Shown: positions 29,288 through 40,382, counted from the first letter of the stretch. The stretch is DNA of 64,000 nucleotides from Bacteroidota bacterium (GCA_003250355.1 QKGS01000077.1:1-64000); one strand, 5' to 3'. Notes: generated from the sequence alone by a model not told the origin. Made by a program: numbers and translations.

Positions 29288-32200
29288 ATGGGTAAACGCA
29301 TATTTCAAATAGTATTTATTATTGTAGTAGTAGCTGCATTTGCTAAAGCTATTAACGAATATTTGTCGAAAATTGTATCAGACCCTGCCGATTATGAGTT
29401 CTTTATCGACGAGTTTCCACAAGGTACTGTTTCGCGTATCTCAACACTTAAATTTACGTTTGCCAAAGACTTCGATTTAGTTAATTACCCAATAAATAAA
29501 CCTGTTCAAAACGATATTATACACTTTGTACCGTCTATTAAGGGGGTTCTTTACTGGACCGACAAACGTACAATTGAATTTTGGCCAAGCGAACCTTTAC
29601 CTGAAGGTACTCAATACTATTATCGGATAAATATTGATAAAATATATAAAGAAACTAATGATAAAAAAGTTTTTCGAAATAAATTCAACACCCCAAAAAT
29701 TGAGTACAATATTAACACCTACGGGCTCGACTATTATACCGATAGCTTGTTCACAGCACATGGTGAAATAAGCTTTACCGATTATGTCGATTTTAAAACT
29801 ATACACAAAAATGTATTAGTTTTGCAAAATAAAAAACAACTGCCAATATACTTCACTCCTACTGATTTACCTTTAAAGTTTAATTTTACTGTTGATTCAG
29901 TTGAACGCTCAAATAATCAGGATACTCTAAATATTTTTTGGAAAAAAAATAAAAAAGATACCCATTATAAAATATCGGGCATTACTATACCTAAACTAAA
30001 TGAATTTACTCTGTTAAATGAAGAGATAAATTATATACCTCACCCTGAAATTACTCTTACATTTTCAGATATATTGGATTTTATTAACCAAAATGACAGT
30101 ACCAAAAGCATAAATATTTTTGGATCACACAACTATACAATTAATGATTCGGCAAATAAGCTAATAATAAGTTTATTCGACAGCATACCTCCCGATTTTA
30201 TTGGCATTCAACTATCCGAAAATCTAAAATCGAATAATGGAAAAATATTAAAAGAACCTATTTATAAAAAAGTATTCATTAATAACCAGTTACCTGAAAT
30301 CAAAAACTTTTTCAACTTTGAAATAGCAAACATTTTTTCAGACAATATATCTTTTCCTTTAGCTGCAAAAAACCTTAATAAGGTTGATATTACTATTTAT
30401 GAAATAATGCCTCATAATATTCTTCAATATCTTCAAAATACAGGCTATAAGAATACTAATGAACTAGAAAGAGTTGGAAGAAAAATTATAGAAAAGAATA
30501 TTAACCTTTCAACTATTTCAAACTACAACCCCAACAAACTTGAAACATACAACATTAATTTTCAAAACATTGCAATTAATCACAGTTCGGCATATCATTT
30601 CATTGTTAAATACCACAACAATTACATAACCTCTACCTTACCCGATTCACTACTTCCAAGTAGCGATAGTATATCGCAATTATGTATGTACTCAAGCATA
30701 GATGCTATGGTAAAAAAACTACCTTCCGATACTCTTTCTATATTTGTATTTAACAAAAGTAACGGTTATCCTATAAGAAATGCCGACATAAAACTATACG
30801 ACTATCAACAGCATGAACTGGTTAACGGACAAACAGACAAATTTGGAAACCTCAACATTCACATTAAAAGAAATGCTATTTTCTTAAAGGTTAATTATCT
30901 CGAAAACAACCTTTATATAAGAATAGGAAACTATAACGAAACTCCTGACCTAAGCTATTTAAACCCGTTTTTTTTTTCAAAAAACTCAACATTTAGCAGC
31001 AACGATTCTTTAGATTTTTCTTTCTTTTTCAATAACCCAATTACCAAATACTTAACCACTACCCCATTCAAGTATGAATTTATTGCTCCAAATGGCAATG
31101 TTATATATTCAACAATTATTCCGGTTAACTATTCCGGCATAAATCGCATAAAACATAAAATACAAGCTAATGCAACAGAAGGAAAGTACACCATAAAACT
31201 CAAAGAAAGCGACAAAGTTTGGTATAAAAAAGTGTGCATTAACAACAAATATCATATAAATGACTCTAGCTGTACATTTGAAACATTTGCTCCCGAATCT
31301 GAACTTATAAAAAAAAAAGAAGGCGATACTATACGTATAAAATACACAGTTCCTGATAATTGTTATACACTTATAAGCCTCGACAATAACTCATCGATAC
31401 TAAGCAACCAATGGAATACCAAACCGGGAAATTATATTTTCAAACACAGTATTACTGCCGATATGTGGCCGGCAATTAATGTTACTATTACAACTTACTA
31501 TAAATCAGGAAAACAAGAAACCACTACTAAATCATATGCCATTATTTCTCCGCAGAAAAAACTAATACCTAAAATAATTGCTCCTTTCGATGTAGAGTCT
31601 GGTAAAAACTTAAATATACGAATTGAAGAATCGAATAAGCAACCAATGGAATATCTTATACGATTAAACTTCGACGACTCTTTACCTCACAACCAGAACC
31701 CATTCTATTTCTATTCCAATACTTTTAAAAATCATATTAAAACATACTATCCTACAAATGAAAATAGATCAAACACTAGTGCAAAATACATTTATCCTAC
31801 GGCAGGCTCCGATAAAAATATTGTATGGGGTCCTTATAAACTATCGGAAGGGAGTATAAACAATCATAAACTAGATATTCCCGACATAATATCAAATGCT
31901 TATATTGAAATAATTGCTGCAAATGCTGACCAAAGAAAATACGGATATGCTTCAAAAAAAATATGGATAAATACGCCTGTTATGGTTTTATGTGATATAC
32001 CAAACTCAATTCAACCCGATGAACAATTATTAATTAATGCATCTGCTATTGTTACCAAGCCTGAATCTGATAGCGTTACTATTGAAATAAGCTCGCCCGA
32101 GAACTGCACCTTACTTGAAACTTCAAAATACACCTTCAATCAGGATAGTATAACAAATACCCACTATTTCAATATTAATATTAAAGCAAAACCTGTTACT

Positions 32201-33736
32201 GAAAATGCATCGGTACTTATTAATGTTTCAGGCAATGATTTTTACTTTACTAAAAAACTAACTATTCCGGTTCAAAGCCAAAACCCGAAAACAATTAGCA
32301 ATAACATAAAAACAATAGAACCGCAAAGCAAATGGCAAACAAGAATTACACCAACCGGTTTTAAAGGCAATAATAACTGTAATATTGAATTTACTGTTGG
32401 CGAACAAATGCCTGTTGATTATTACCTGACAAAAATAAACCAAATAGACAATTACGATATTCTTTCAAAACTATCTGTTACTCTCCCTTTTTTATTTCAC
32501 AATGAAATATACTCTGAAAGTAAAAACATAAACGACTCTGTCGACAACATCATACAACAAACTATTGATGAACTGTTTACATTCCAAACACAACAAGGCG
32601 ACTTTAACAATAGCATATACAGCATAAAGCAAAATGAACTATTTAACTGCTTTGCCGGATACTTTCTTATTGAATGTTCAAAAAAAGGCTATTATATAAA
32701 TAACAGAAAATACAATAATTGGATAAGAAACATTGAACTAAATATTAGATTTTCCAATTTCGAAAACTCAACTATTGAACAACACAGCCTACCATTCAAA
32801 CTATATCTTACCTCATTGGTTAAAGTACCCGACATAAGTATAATACACTCAATACTTACAAACAATAATATTTCCCGTATGTCAAAGCTCTATTTATCAC
32901 TAGCTTTAATTGAATCGGGTAAGAATAAAAATGGAAAAACCATATATGAAAACATAACAAAAGCAAATAGTAATTATTCATTTGCTGAAAATACATTGCG
33001 CTTAGAAATTACCCGACTACTTAAACAGAATGCAGAAAATGAAAACTTAAGAAAGCTTTTACTTAATGAATTAGACAGCAATAAACTCATTTTAGTAAAT
33101 GATGTTGGTATGGGACTTTACTTTATGGAAAAGAGTATTTTAAGTATTAAAAACCCGCATAAATTCAATATTCAATATAGAATAAATAAAGGTAAAGAAA
33201 CCAACATCACCGGCAACTCATTATATTCCATTAAAAACCTTCCTTTCGACTATACTTTACCAAAAACAGTTGACATTACTAATACAGGTAAGCAGCTAAT
33301 TCAAACAAGTATTACAATGAGTTCTATAATACAAAAACCTGAAAGTATATACTCATTAAACGGTTTAAGTATGAAAATAACATATTCTGACTCAACCGGT
33401 CAAAAAATTGACATAACAAATCTAAAAAGGGACAATATTATAACAGCAACCATCGAGTTATCGAACAATAGCAAAGAACAATTTGGTAATTTATTACTAA
33501 TATTTCCGGTTATAAGCGGATGGAAAATAATTACTGAAGCAAACCATAACTATCTGAATGAAAATAACAACCTGATATATAAAGTATCGCTTAACTCAAA
33601 TGAAAATATTATAATAAACACTTCATTTAAAGCTGCATTTGCCGGTAATTTTTATCACTCACCTTGTCGACTTATTAACTTAAACACTGGAAATACTCTT
33701 ATACAGTTTCCCGTAAAAGAGATTACTATTAAATAA
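29288..33736 (+). CDS. Alpha-2-macroglobulin-like protein (no thioester motif seen)
   Basis: N-terminal anchor, many beta domains; 'SIQPDEQLLINASAIVTKPESDSVTIEISSPENCTLL'; helical C-terminal domain 'IQQTIDELFTFQTQQGDFNNSIYSIKQNELFNCFAGYFLIECSKKGYYIN'. No CxEQ found by eye. Confidence 0.7.
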   Translation: MGKRIFQIVFIIVVVAAFAKAINEYLSKIVSDPADYEFFIDEFPQGTVSRISTLKFTFAKDFDLVNYPINKPVQNDIIHFVPSIKGVLYWTDKRTIEFWPSEPLPEGTQYYYRINIDKIYKETNDKKVFRNKFNTPKIEYNINTYGLDYYTDSLFTAHGEISFTDYVDFKTIHKNVLVLQNKKQLPIYFTPTDLPLKFNFTVDSVERSNNQDTLNIFWKKNKKDTHYKISGITIPKLNEFTLLNEEINYIPHPEITLTFSDILDFINQNDSTKSINIFGSHNYTINDSANKLIISLFDSIPPDFIGIQLSENLKSNNGKILKEPIYKKVFINNQLPEIKNFFNFEIANIFSDNISFPLAAKNLNKVDITIYEIMPHNILQYLQNTGYKNTNELERVGRKIIEKNINLSTISNYNPNKLETYNINFQNIAINHSSAYHFIVKYHNNYITSTLPDSLLPSSDSISQLCMYSSIDAMVKKLPSDTLSIFVFNKSNGYPIRNADIKLYDYQQHELVNGQTDKFGNLNIHIKRNAIFLKVNYLENNLYIRIGNYNETPDLSYLNPFFFSKNSTFSSNDSLDFSFFFNNPITKYLTTTPFKYEFIAPNGNVIYSTIIPVNYSGINRIKHKIQANATEGKYTIKLKESDKVWYKKVCINNKYHINDSSCTFETFAPESELIKKKEGDTIRIKYTVPDNCYTLISLDNNSSILSNQWNTKPGNYIFKHSITADMWPAINVTITTYYKSGKQETTTKSYAIISPQKKLIPKIIAPFDVESGKNLNIRIEESNKQPMEYLIRLNFDDSLPHNQNPFYFYSNTFKNHIKTYYPTNENRSNTSAKYIYPTAGSDKNIVWGPYKLSEGSINNHKLDIPDIISNAYIEIIAANADQRKYGYASKKIWINTPVMVLCDIPNSIQPDEQLLINASAIVTKPESDSVTIEISSPENCTLLETSKYTFNQDSITNTHYFNINIKAKPVTENASVLINVSGNDFYFTKKLTIPVQSQNPKTISNNIKTIEPQSKWQTRITPTGFKGNNNCNIEFTVGEQMPVDYYLTKINQIDNYDILSKLSVTLPFLFHNEIYSESKNINDSVDNIIQQTIDELFTFQTQQGDFNNSIYSIKQNELFNCFAGYFLIECSKKGYYINNRKYNNWIRNIELNIRFSNFENSTIEQHSLPFKLYLTSLVKVPDISIIHSILTNNNISRMSKLYLSLALIESGKNKNGKTIYENITKANSNYSFAENTLRLEITRLLKQNAENENLRKLLLNELDSNKLILVNDVGMGLYFMEKSILSIKNPHKFNIQYRINKGKETNITGNSLYSIKNLPFDYTLPKTVDITNTGKQLIQTSITMSSIIQKPESIYSLNGLSMKITYSDSTGQKIDITNLKRDNIITATIELSNNSKEQFGNLLLIFPVISGWKIITEANHNYLNENNNLIYKVSLNSNENIIINTSFKAAFAGNFYHSPCRLINLNTGNTLIQFPVKEITIK

Positions 33737-33738
33737 TA

Positions 33739-33775
33739 AAAATCCTGCAGCCAATTACCACAGGATTTCATATTT
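33739..33775. terminator. Hairpin between convergent genes
   Basis: aaaaATCCTGcagccaattaccaCAGGATttcatattt. Confidence 0.6.
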
Positions 33776-33791
33776 ATTCATTATCTCATCT

Positions 33792-34295
33792 CTATTTTGG
33801 CGATATATCTATCAGCAACTGGTCTTTCAGAACTGTGTCTGATTGGCTTACCATTAATCGGCTAACTTTTCCGCTAATTGGACTAACTATTTCATTTTGC
33901 ATTTTCATAGCTTCCAATATCATTAAGGCTTCACCTTTTGCAACCTTATCGCCTTCCTTAACCATAGTTTCCAATATAGTACCGGGGAGCGGTGCAGTTA
34001 TTTTCACATTTGAGCTTACCCCTTTCTTTGCAAGTTTCTTCTGACGCTTTAGCGACTTCTCTGTTTCTATCGAAAATTTATAGGTATTCCCATTTACATT
34101 AACTGTACATACATTTTGCTTTAAGCTAACTATTTCACCAAAGTGCTCCTTACCCTTAATTTTAATGGTAAACTCATTTGAAGATACTTCAGTTATCTCC
34201 GGAACTATTTCATCTCTGCCAGCTTGCAACTTATCGCTTTTAAGCGTTAATACAGGCTTTGTCCCTTCTACAACAATAAACTTATCACTTCTCAT
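33792..34295 (-). CDS. Biotin carboxyl carrier protein subunit of acyl-CoA carboxylase
   Basis: Biotinylation motif 'GEALMILEAMKMQNEIVSPISGKV'. Confidence 0.92.
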   Translation of the reverse strand: MRSDKFIVVEGTKPVLTLKSDKLQAGRDEIVPEITEVSSNEFTIKIKGKEHFGEIVSLKQNVCTVNVNGNTYKFSIETEKSLKRQKKLAKKGVSSNVKITAPLPGTILETMVKEGDKVAKGEALMILEAMKMQNEIVSPISGKVSRLMVSQSDTVLKDQLLIDISPK

Positions 34296-34298
34296 AAT

Positions 34299-35783
34299 TT
34301 AACCTTTAATTATACTTTTCATTACCCAAGGGCGTACTTCTTCACGTGCGGCATCTGCTCCTATTTCATCTATTTCATCGAAATATGCTTTCAATGCCAA
34401 ACAGGCAGCTGCAACTTGCTCATCTTCCTCCTGATGATACAATTGCTCTATATCTTGCTGAATAAAGTTTGTATAATATTCACCCGATACAAATGAACCT
34501 GTTTCAAGCACTTTTTTAAAGAAAGGTATTGTAGTTTTAATTCCTCCGGTTCTAATTTCTCGAAGTATTACACTTGCATTCTTTATAGCTTCTTTACGTG
34601 TTTTTCCGGTTACTATAGCCTTAGCTACTAATGAATCGTAACAAGCCGGAACAATTTTACCTGCTACATATCCGGTATCGAATCGTAGATTCTTACGTTT
34701 AGGTACATCAAGTTCTTCAATAATACCCGACGATGGTGCAAAATCGGCTTGAACATCCTCAGCATTTATACGAAATTCAAAAGCACAGCCGTCAATTTTA
34801 ATATCTTCCTGCTTTAATTGTAATGCTTCACCGTTTGCTATACGTATTTGCTGTTCAACTATATCAACACCTGTTATAGCCTCTGTAACAGGATGCTCTA
34901 CCTGTATACGGGTATTCATTTCCATAAAGTAATGGTTATTTTGCTCATCGAGCAAAAACTCCACAGTACCTGCACTATAATATCCGGTGGCTTTACACAG
35001 CTTTAGTGCATCGGCTCCAATTTTTTCACGAAGCTCTTGTGTCAATGCCGGCGAAGGAGCCTCTTCCATTAGCTTTTGATGCTTGCGCTGAATACTGCAC
35101 TCGCGCTCATACAAGTGTATTACGTTCCCTTTTTGGTCGCCAAGTACTTGTACCTCAACGTGGCGAGGCTTCATTATATATTTTTCAATAAATACTGTTC
35201 CGTTTCCGAAAATAGTTTGTGCTTCGTTTATTGCTGCTTTAAACTGCTTTGGCATATCTTCTTTATTGGCAGCTACACGCATACCTTTACCTCCGCCTCC
35301 GGCTACTGCTTTTATTATTACCGGATATCCTATTTCGGCAGCTATTTTCTCACCTTCGCCAAGCGACGATATTATACCCTTACTCCCTTCCAGTACCGGA
35401 ACACCACATTCTACAGCAATTTTACGAGCTACACCTTTATTTCCCATTTTCTCAATATGGTCGTGCGATGGCCCTATAAATATTACCCCTTTTGCTTCAC
35501 ACTCTTTCGGTAAAAACGGATTCTCCGATAAGAAACCATATCCGGGGTGTATTGCATCAATATTATGATTTACTGCATGCTGAACTATTTTTTCAACATT
35601 CATATAAATATTGGTGAATGTATCTTCCGAAACATCGATTACTTCATCGGCAAAGCCCAAATTATACGCATTAGGCTCCTGATGTGTAAGGAACATATAT
35701 GTTTTTATACCCATCTTTTTTGCAGTAGCTGCAATACGGATAGATATTTCACTTCTATTGGCTATTAGTATTGATTTAATCAT
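34299..35783 (-). CDS. Biotin carboxylase subunit (AccC/PccA-type)
   Basis: ATP-grasp 'IIKAVAGGGGKGMRVAANKEDM', 'FIEKYIMKPRHVEVQVLGD', 'YFMEMNTRIQVEHPVTEAITGVDIV'. Confidence 0.95.
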   Translation of the reverse strand: MIKSILIANRSEISIRIAATAKKMGIKTYMFLTHQEPNAYNLGFADEVIDVSEDTFTNIYMNVEKIVQHAVNHNIDAIHPGYGFLSENPFLPKECEAKGVIFIGPSHDHIEKMGNKGVARKIAVECGVPVLEGSKGIISSLGEGEKIAAEIGYPVIIKAVAGGGGKGMRVAANKEDMPKQFKAAINEAQTIFGNGTVFIEKYIMKPRHVEVQVLGDQKGNVIHLYERECSIQRKHQKLMEEAPSPALTQELREKIGADALKLCKATGYYSAGTVEFLLDEQNNHYFMEMNTRIQVEHPVTEAITGVDIVEQQIRIANGEALQLKQEDIKIDGCAFEFRINAEDVQADFAPSSGIIEELDVPKRKNLRFDTGYVAGKIVPACYDSLVAKAIVTGKTRKEAIKNASVILREIRTGGIKTTIPFFKKVLETGSFVSGEYYTNFIQQDIEQLYHQEEDEQVAAACLALKAYFDEIDEIGADAAREEVRPWVMKSIIKG

Positions 35784-35795
35784 ATAAAGTCTGTT

Positions 35796-37334
35796 TTACA
35801 TTGGAATATTACCGTGCTTACGCGGCGATGGCTGCTCTACTTTATTTTTAAGCAATGTAAATGCCGATATTAAAACCTCGCGGGTTTTCGACGGTTCTAT
35901 TACCTCGTCGATATAACCTTTTTCCTCGGCTATAAACGGATTGGCAATATTATCTTTATAATCGGACACTAGTTGTATTTTTAGTGCTTCAGGATCTTCT
36001 GCCTCGGCTAACTCTTTACTGTTAAGAATTTTTATGGCTCCTTCGGGACCCATTACCGCAACCTCGGCAGTAGGCCATGCAAAGTTAAAATCGCCTCCCA
36101 TACCCTTACTGTTCATAACTATATATGCACCTCCATATGCCTTACGTATTATAACAGTAATTTTTGGCACTGTTGCTTCCGCAAATGCATATAAAAGTTT
36201 TGCGCCATGCATAATTATACCATTATGTTCCTGATTAGTTCCGGGCATAAATCCGGGTACATCTTCAAGTACTAATATTGGAATATTAAATGAATCGCAA
36301 AAACGAACAAAACGAGCCGCTTTACGCGATGCATTTATATCGAGAGTACCTGCCATTACTTTGGGCTGGTTTGCAATTATACCAATTGAATTACCATCTA
36401 AACGGGCAAAACCGGTTACAATATTTTGCGCATGATTCTCTGCATTTTCAAAGAAACTACCTGAATCAACTATTCTTTCTATTACATCTACTATATCGTA
36501 AGGTTTACCTGCATCTTCGGGCAATACAAACGATATATTCTCCGGATTCTTTGGCTCTACAACATTCTTACTCTTTGGTGCTACTCTTTCTAAATTATTT
36601 GATGGCAAATAAGAAAGTAACTTCTTAACCCCTAACAAACAATGCTCTTCATCGTTGTACACAAAATCGGCTACTCCCGATACCGATGCATGCACATCGG
36701 CACCACCCAAATCTTCGAATGTTACATCTTCATTAAGTACCTCTTTTACTACCTGAGGTCCGGTAACAAACATATGCGATGTGTTTTTAACCATAAAACG
36801 AAAATCGGTAAGAGCAGGTGAGTAAACTGCGCCTCCGGCTGCAGGTCCAAGTATTACCGATATTTGAGGTATAACCCCCGACGATTTTACGTTATTACTA
36901 AAAATACCTGCATATCCGGCCAAACTCGCTACACCTTCCTGAATACGCGCACCGCCCGAATCAATAAGCCCAATTATAGGGTGCCCCATTTTCAGTGCAA
37001 GCTCCTGTACTTTTTGTATTTTCTTTGCATGTACAAACCCTAACGAGCCGCCCATTATACTAAAGTCCTGTGCAAATGCCATAACCTGACGGCCATTTAT
37101 GGTTCCAAAACCACAAATTACACCATCGCCATATAAATTTTTCTTCTGATTTGCTGGTTTTACAAAAGCATCTATTTCATGAAAACTGCCTTTGTCAAAT
37201 AGAATATCAATACGTTCACGTGCTGTAAGCTTGCCCTTTTCGTGCTGCTTTTGTTCATAATCGCCCGAATACTGACGTTCTAGTTTTTCCTTTCTCGCCT
37301 GAAAAGCTTTGTAAGGTTTTCTGTTTTCTACCAT
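35796..37334 (-). CDS. Acyl-CoA (propionyl/methylmalonyl-CoA) carboxyltransferase subunit
   Basis: 'GKLTARERIDILFDKGSFHEIDAFV', 'GGARIQEGVASLAGYAGIF', 'GAAGGAVYSPALTDF', 'DVPGFMPGTNQEHNGIIMHGAKLLYAFAEATVPKITVI'. Confidence 0.95.
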   Translation of the reverse strand: MVENRKPYKAFQARKEKLERQYSGDYEQKQHEKGKLTARERIDILFDKGSFHEIDAFVKPANQKKNLYGDGVICGFGTINGRQVMAFAQDFSIMGGSLGFVHAKKIQKVQELALKMGHPIIGLIDSGGARIQEGVASLAGYAGIFSNNVKSSGVIPQISVILGPAAGGAVYSPALTDFRFMVKNTSHMFVTGPQVVKEVLNEDVTFEDLGGADVHASVSGVADFVYNDEEHCLLGVKKLLSYLPSNNLERVAPKSKNVVEPKNPENISFVLPEDAGKPYDIVDVIERIVDSGSFFENAENHAQNIVTGFARLDGNSIGIIANQPKVMAGTLDINASRKAARFVRFCDSFNIPILVLEDVPGFMPGTNQEHNGIIMHGAKLLYAFAEATVPKITVIIRKAYGGAYIVMNSKGMGGDFNFAWPTAEVAVMGPEGAIKILNSKELAEAEDPEALKIQLVSDYKDNIANPFIAEEKGYIDEVIEPSKTREVLISAFTLLKNKVEQPSPRKHGNIPM

Positions 37335-37572
37335 ATTATTTGTTTAAACAATCTTACTTTCCCCTTTAAAAATGCGGGTCAAAATTAAAGCTATTTTTTA
37401 ATAATCATGAACAAGAGGTAACAAAAATCATTTTTTTATATTCAAAATTTTATATATATTACAACCCGCCCACAATAATGCAATTACCTAAAATACAGCA
37501 ACATAACACATTGAACTACTTTTGCATTCAACTTTATTCTCATAAAATATGAATGTAAAAACAATCTACCTG

Positions 37573-39021
37573 TTAAAATCGAATACCTGCTGTAAGTAAA
37601 AATGTCCCCTGAGTATTTTTTATATCTACTGTTGTATTTGGCATATCGTACAAATAATGCTTTTCATTCTTAGTTCGGTACAAATAAGCGATATCGAAAT
37701 ATACTCTTTCTGTTTTCATACCTGCTCCACCCGATATTTGGTATGTATGCGCATAACTATTTTCATATTCCGGCTTATACGGACTTTGATAAAATGCAAA
37801 CCCTCCGCGCAAAGTTAGCAACCCTGCTCTTACCTCTGCCCCTGTTCGTAAATTATACGTACGCTCAAATGTTTCCTTTATAACACGGTTTTCCGATTTA
37901 AAGTCATAATCATCTGACGAAAGATTCATTTTACCATAGTCTAAAACATCTATCTCAGCCGATACTGTTCCGTACTTTCCAATTACAACAGCTCCACTTC
38001 CGGTAAATACAAATGGCTTTACTGCCATCCACGACGATTCATACTCAGGGCTCAAATATTCAGGATAATAAATGTCGGGGGTAGCTATTGCTGCTGTTAA
38101 TTCTTCATAATACAAATCGGTCAAATGATATATAGTAGGCGTACGTAACGAAGCTCCAATTCTTAACTGCTGAATAGGTTTGTATATTAAACCCAGCTTT
38201 AAGTTTGCTCCACTCCCTTTTGTGTAAAAATGCTCTTTGTAGCTAAAATTAACCAAAGCTATATTCGGTACTCCAGCCGTAGGATATTCTGAATATATTG
38301 ATGTTTGCCGATAATTAATACTCTCTACTCCTACTGACGCCCCTATAAATAATATGTCGTTATAATTGGCACTAATATTAAAATTCCACTCACCTATTCG
38401 CCCCCTCTCCTGTATCGATTTTGTAATATTGGCACCATATAAGCCACTTCTGTTATAATCATTATAAAAACTTATCTCACCATTTACTGTATCGAGAAAT
38501 ATTACCGTAGAATTAAAAAAAGGGCTTTCGTCGGGTTTCACATATCCTTCATTCAATTCATAAGTTTCTATATCTAAATATGAATTATCGCCGTTATATC
38601 CTTCCATATCTACCATACGGTCAAAATTAGCAAGCTGGTTATACGATATTCCTATATTTACAAATTTCCACTCCGAATCATCTCTCAATGGATTTGCCAC
38701 AACAAAACCAATATTCGATAAATGCATATTCATATTATCGGCTTCTATTACCGTTCCATTATAGGTTGACTCAACATTAGTACTCGTCCAACCCAAAGTT
38801 AAACCTATATCACTTCTGCGATATATTCCTGTACCTGCCGGGTTATATGCCATTACCGACATATCGCCACCTAAAGCAGAGAATGCTCCACCCATTGAAG
38901 TAAAACGGGCTGTACCCAATGGCATTGCATTTGAATACCTGAGTATATCTCTGTAATCTTGCCCGCTAACTATTAAGGCAAATACTGATAAAAAGCTTAT
39001 TAATAGTGCTTTTTTAATCAT
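37573..39021 (-). CDS. OmpP1/FadL-family outer membrane protein
   Basis: Signal peptide; 'LGTARFTSMGGAFSALGGDMSVMAYNPAGTGIYRRSDIGLTLG'; beta-barrel ending GIRF. Confidence 0.85.
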   Translation of the reverse strand: MIKKALLISFLSVFALIVSGQDYRDILRYSNAMPLGTARFTSMGGAFSALGGDMSVMAYNPAGTGIYRRSDIGLTLGWTSTNVESTYNGTVIEADNMNMHLSNIGFVVANPLRDDSEWKFVNIGISYNQLANFDRMVDMEGYNGDNSYLDIETYELNEGYVKPDESPFFNSTVIFLDTVNGEISFYNDYNRSGLYGANITKSIQERGRIGEWNFNISANYNDILFIGASVGVESINYRQTSIYSEYPTAGVPNIALVNFSYKEHFYTKGSGANLKLGLIYKPIQQLRIGASLRTPTIYHLTDLYYEELTAAIATPDIYYPEYLSPEYESSWMAVKPFVFTGSGAVVIGKYGTVSAEIDVLDYGKMNLSSDDYDFKSENRVIKETFERTYNLRTGAEVRAGLLTLRGGFAFYQSPYKPEYENSYAHTYQISGGAGMKTERVYFDIAYLYRTKNEKHYLYDMPNTTVDIKNTQGTFLLTAGIRF

Positions 39022-39040
39022 AACTGAATATTTTTAAAGG

Positions 39041-40180
39041 TTAACGTCTACGGCTTCCTCCGCTATTACCTCCCGAAGGTGCGGAATAACCCGACGACGA
39101 TCTGCTTGGCGATGAATAACTACTACGCGGTGCACTACTTGCAGGAGTTGAATAAGAACTCCTTCCAACTTTGTAATTACTATTTGAGTTTGAATTATAC
39201 GACTTATTTGTATCTCCCGACTTCTGATTTGTTACAGGTGCATTATTATAATTTTGCGACCTGTTGTAAGTAGTAGTTGAAGCCCCCGACGAACGTCTGT
39301 AACTTGGAGTATATCCTGAACGGGAATTTGTACCTGTACTTGGTGTTACACTAGTACTTTTATAAGTATTCCTTCCCGATTCGCTATTTGCATTAGCCTG
39401 ACGGGTATATACCGTACGACCTAACTGGGGAACTTTTACTTCCGGCACATTGTTAACTGTTCCACTTTTAGTAGTAGAACCTCCACCAATACTATTTCTA
39501 TATGTGGAAACTGCTTTATACTCAGGCGACACACCTGTATTGTTTACCCCACGACTGTGCCCGCCGGTAGTTCTGTGCCCCTTTTGTACTGTTGATACTG
39601 TATAAACCGGATAATGAACCGGATACGAATACCATGGATACCAGGAATAATGATGATAATAATGCGGATAATGCCAGTTGTAAGAGTACCATGAATCGTA
39701 ATACGGATATCCCCACCCGGAATAATAACCTAATCCCCAATACGATCCATAACCTGAATAACCATAATTAAAACGCCAGTTATAATCCCAATGCCTGTCT
39801 CTGTAACCTTCATAATACCCTTCGTTATATGCCTCTTCCACCTCTTCATCGGTAAAATATGTTCCCGAATAGTCATCAGAATGAAAACGACGTAATCTGT
39901 CGGCATATTCATAAGTATCATAATCAGTATTTTCTCCCTTTATACTGTCTGAAATATGCTTTAGCTCCTTATTAATATAAATAACCTCATCGTTCCTATC
40001 AGGAACCAACATGGGGCTCTCTCGCTTTTGTTCTTTCGAAACATTTACAACCTTTACCGGATTATCAGTTTCCGGATTATAATATATATCATCGGTATAA
40101 GCATACTCAAGTGTTCCACACGAATATCCCCACACCAAAACCGATGCTACTAATACCGATATTAAAAACCTTTGCTCCAT
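39041..40180 (-). CDS. Putative lipoprotein with Tyr/Trp/His/Gly-rich tract and Ser/Thr-rich C-terminus
   Basis: Lipobox-like VWGYSC; 'GYSGYGSYWGLGYYSGWGYPYYDSWYSYNWHYPHYYHHYSWYPWYSYPVHYPVY'; C-terminus 'SAPSGGNSGGSRRR'. Confidence 0.8.
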   Translation of the reverse strand: MEQRFLISVLVASVLVWGYSCGTLEYAYTDDIYYNPETDNPVKVVNVSKEQKRESPMLVPDRNDEVIYINKELKHISDSIKGENTDYDTYEYADRLRRFHSDDYSGTYFTDEEVEEAYNEGYYEGYRDRHWDYNWRFNYGYSGYGSYWGLGYYSGWGYPYYDSWYSYNWHYPHYYHHYSWYPWYSYPVHYPVYTVSTVQKGHRTTGGHSRGVNNTGVSPEYKAVSTYRNSIGGGSTTKSGTVNNVPEVKVPQLGRTVYTRQANANSESGRNTYKSTSVTPSTGTNSRSGYTPSYRRSSGASTTTYNRSQNYNNAPVTNQKSGDTNKSYNSNSNSNYKVGRSSYSTPASSAPRSSYSSPSRSSSGYSAPSGGNSGGSRRR

Positions 40181-40382
40181 AATTTAAAAAATAAAAAATG
40201 AGATTAAATAAAGCCTCACTCATATAACTATACAAGCCGCAACTTAAATACCCCCTTTTTATGGTTTCTTAAATGAAATATATTGCTTTTATTTGCAAAA
40301 CTTTAAAAGCTGGTATGCATTTTCATGCAAATGAACCTTCTAACAGAGTAATAACAACAAATTTTATACCACAATATAAGAA

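Noticed and set aside
35076-35568. Cluster of plus-strand ORFs (35076, 35249, 35266)
   Set aside because: Antisense to the well-supported biotin carboxylase gene.
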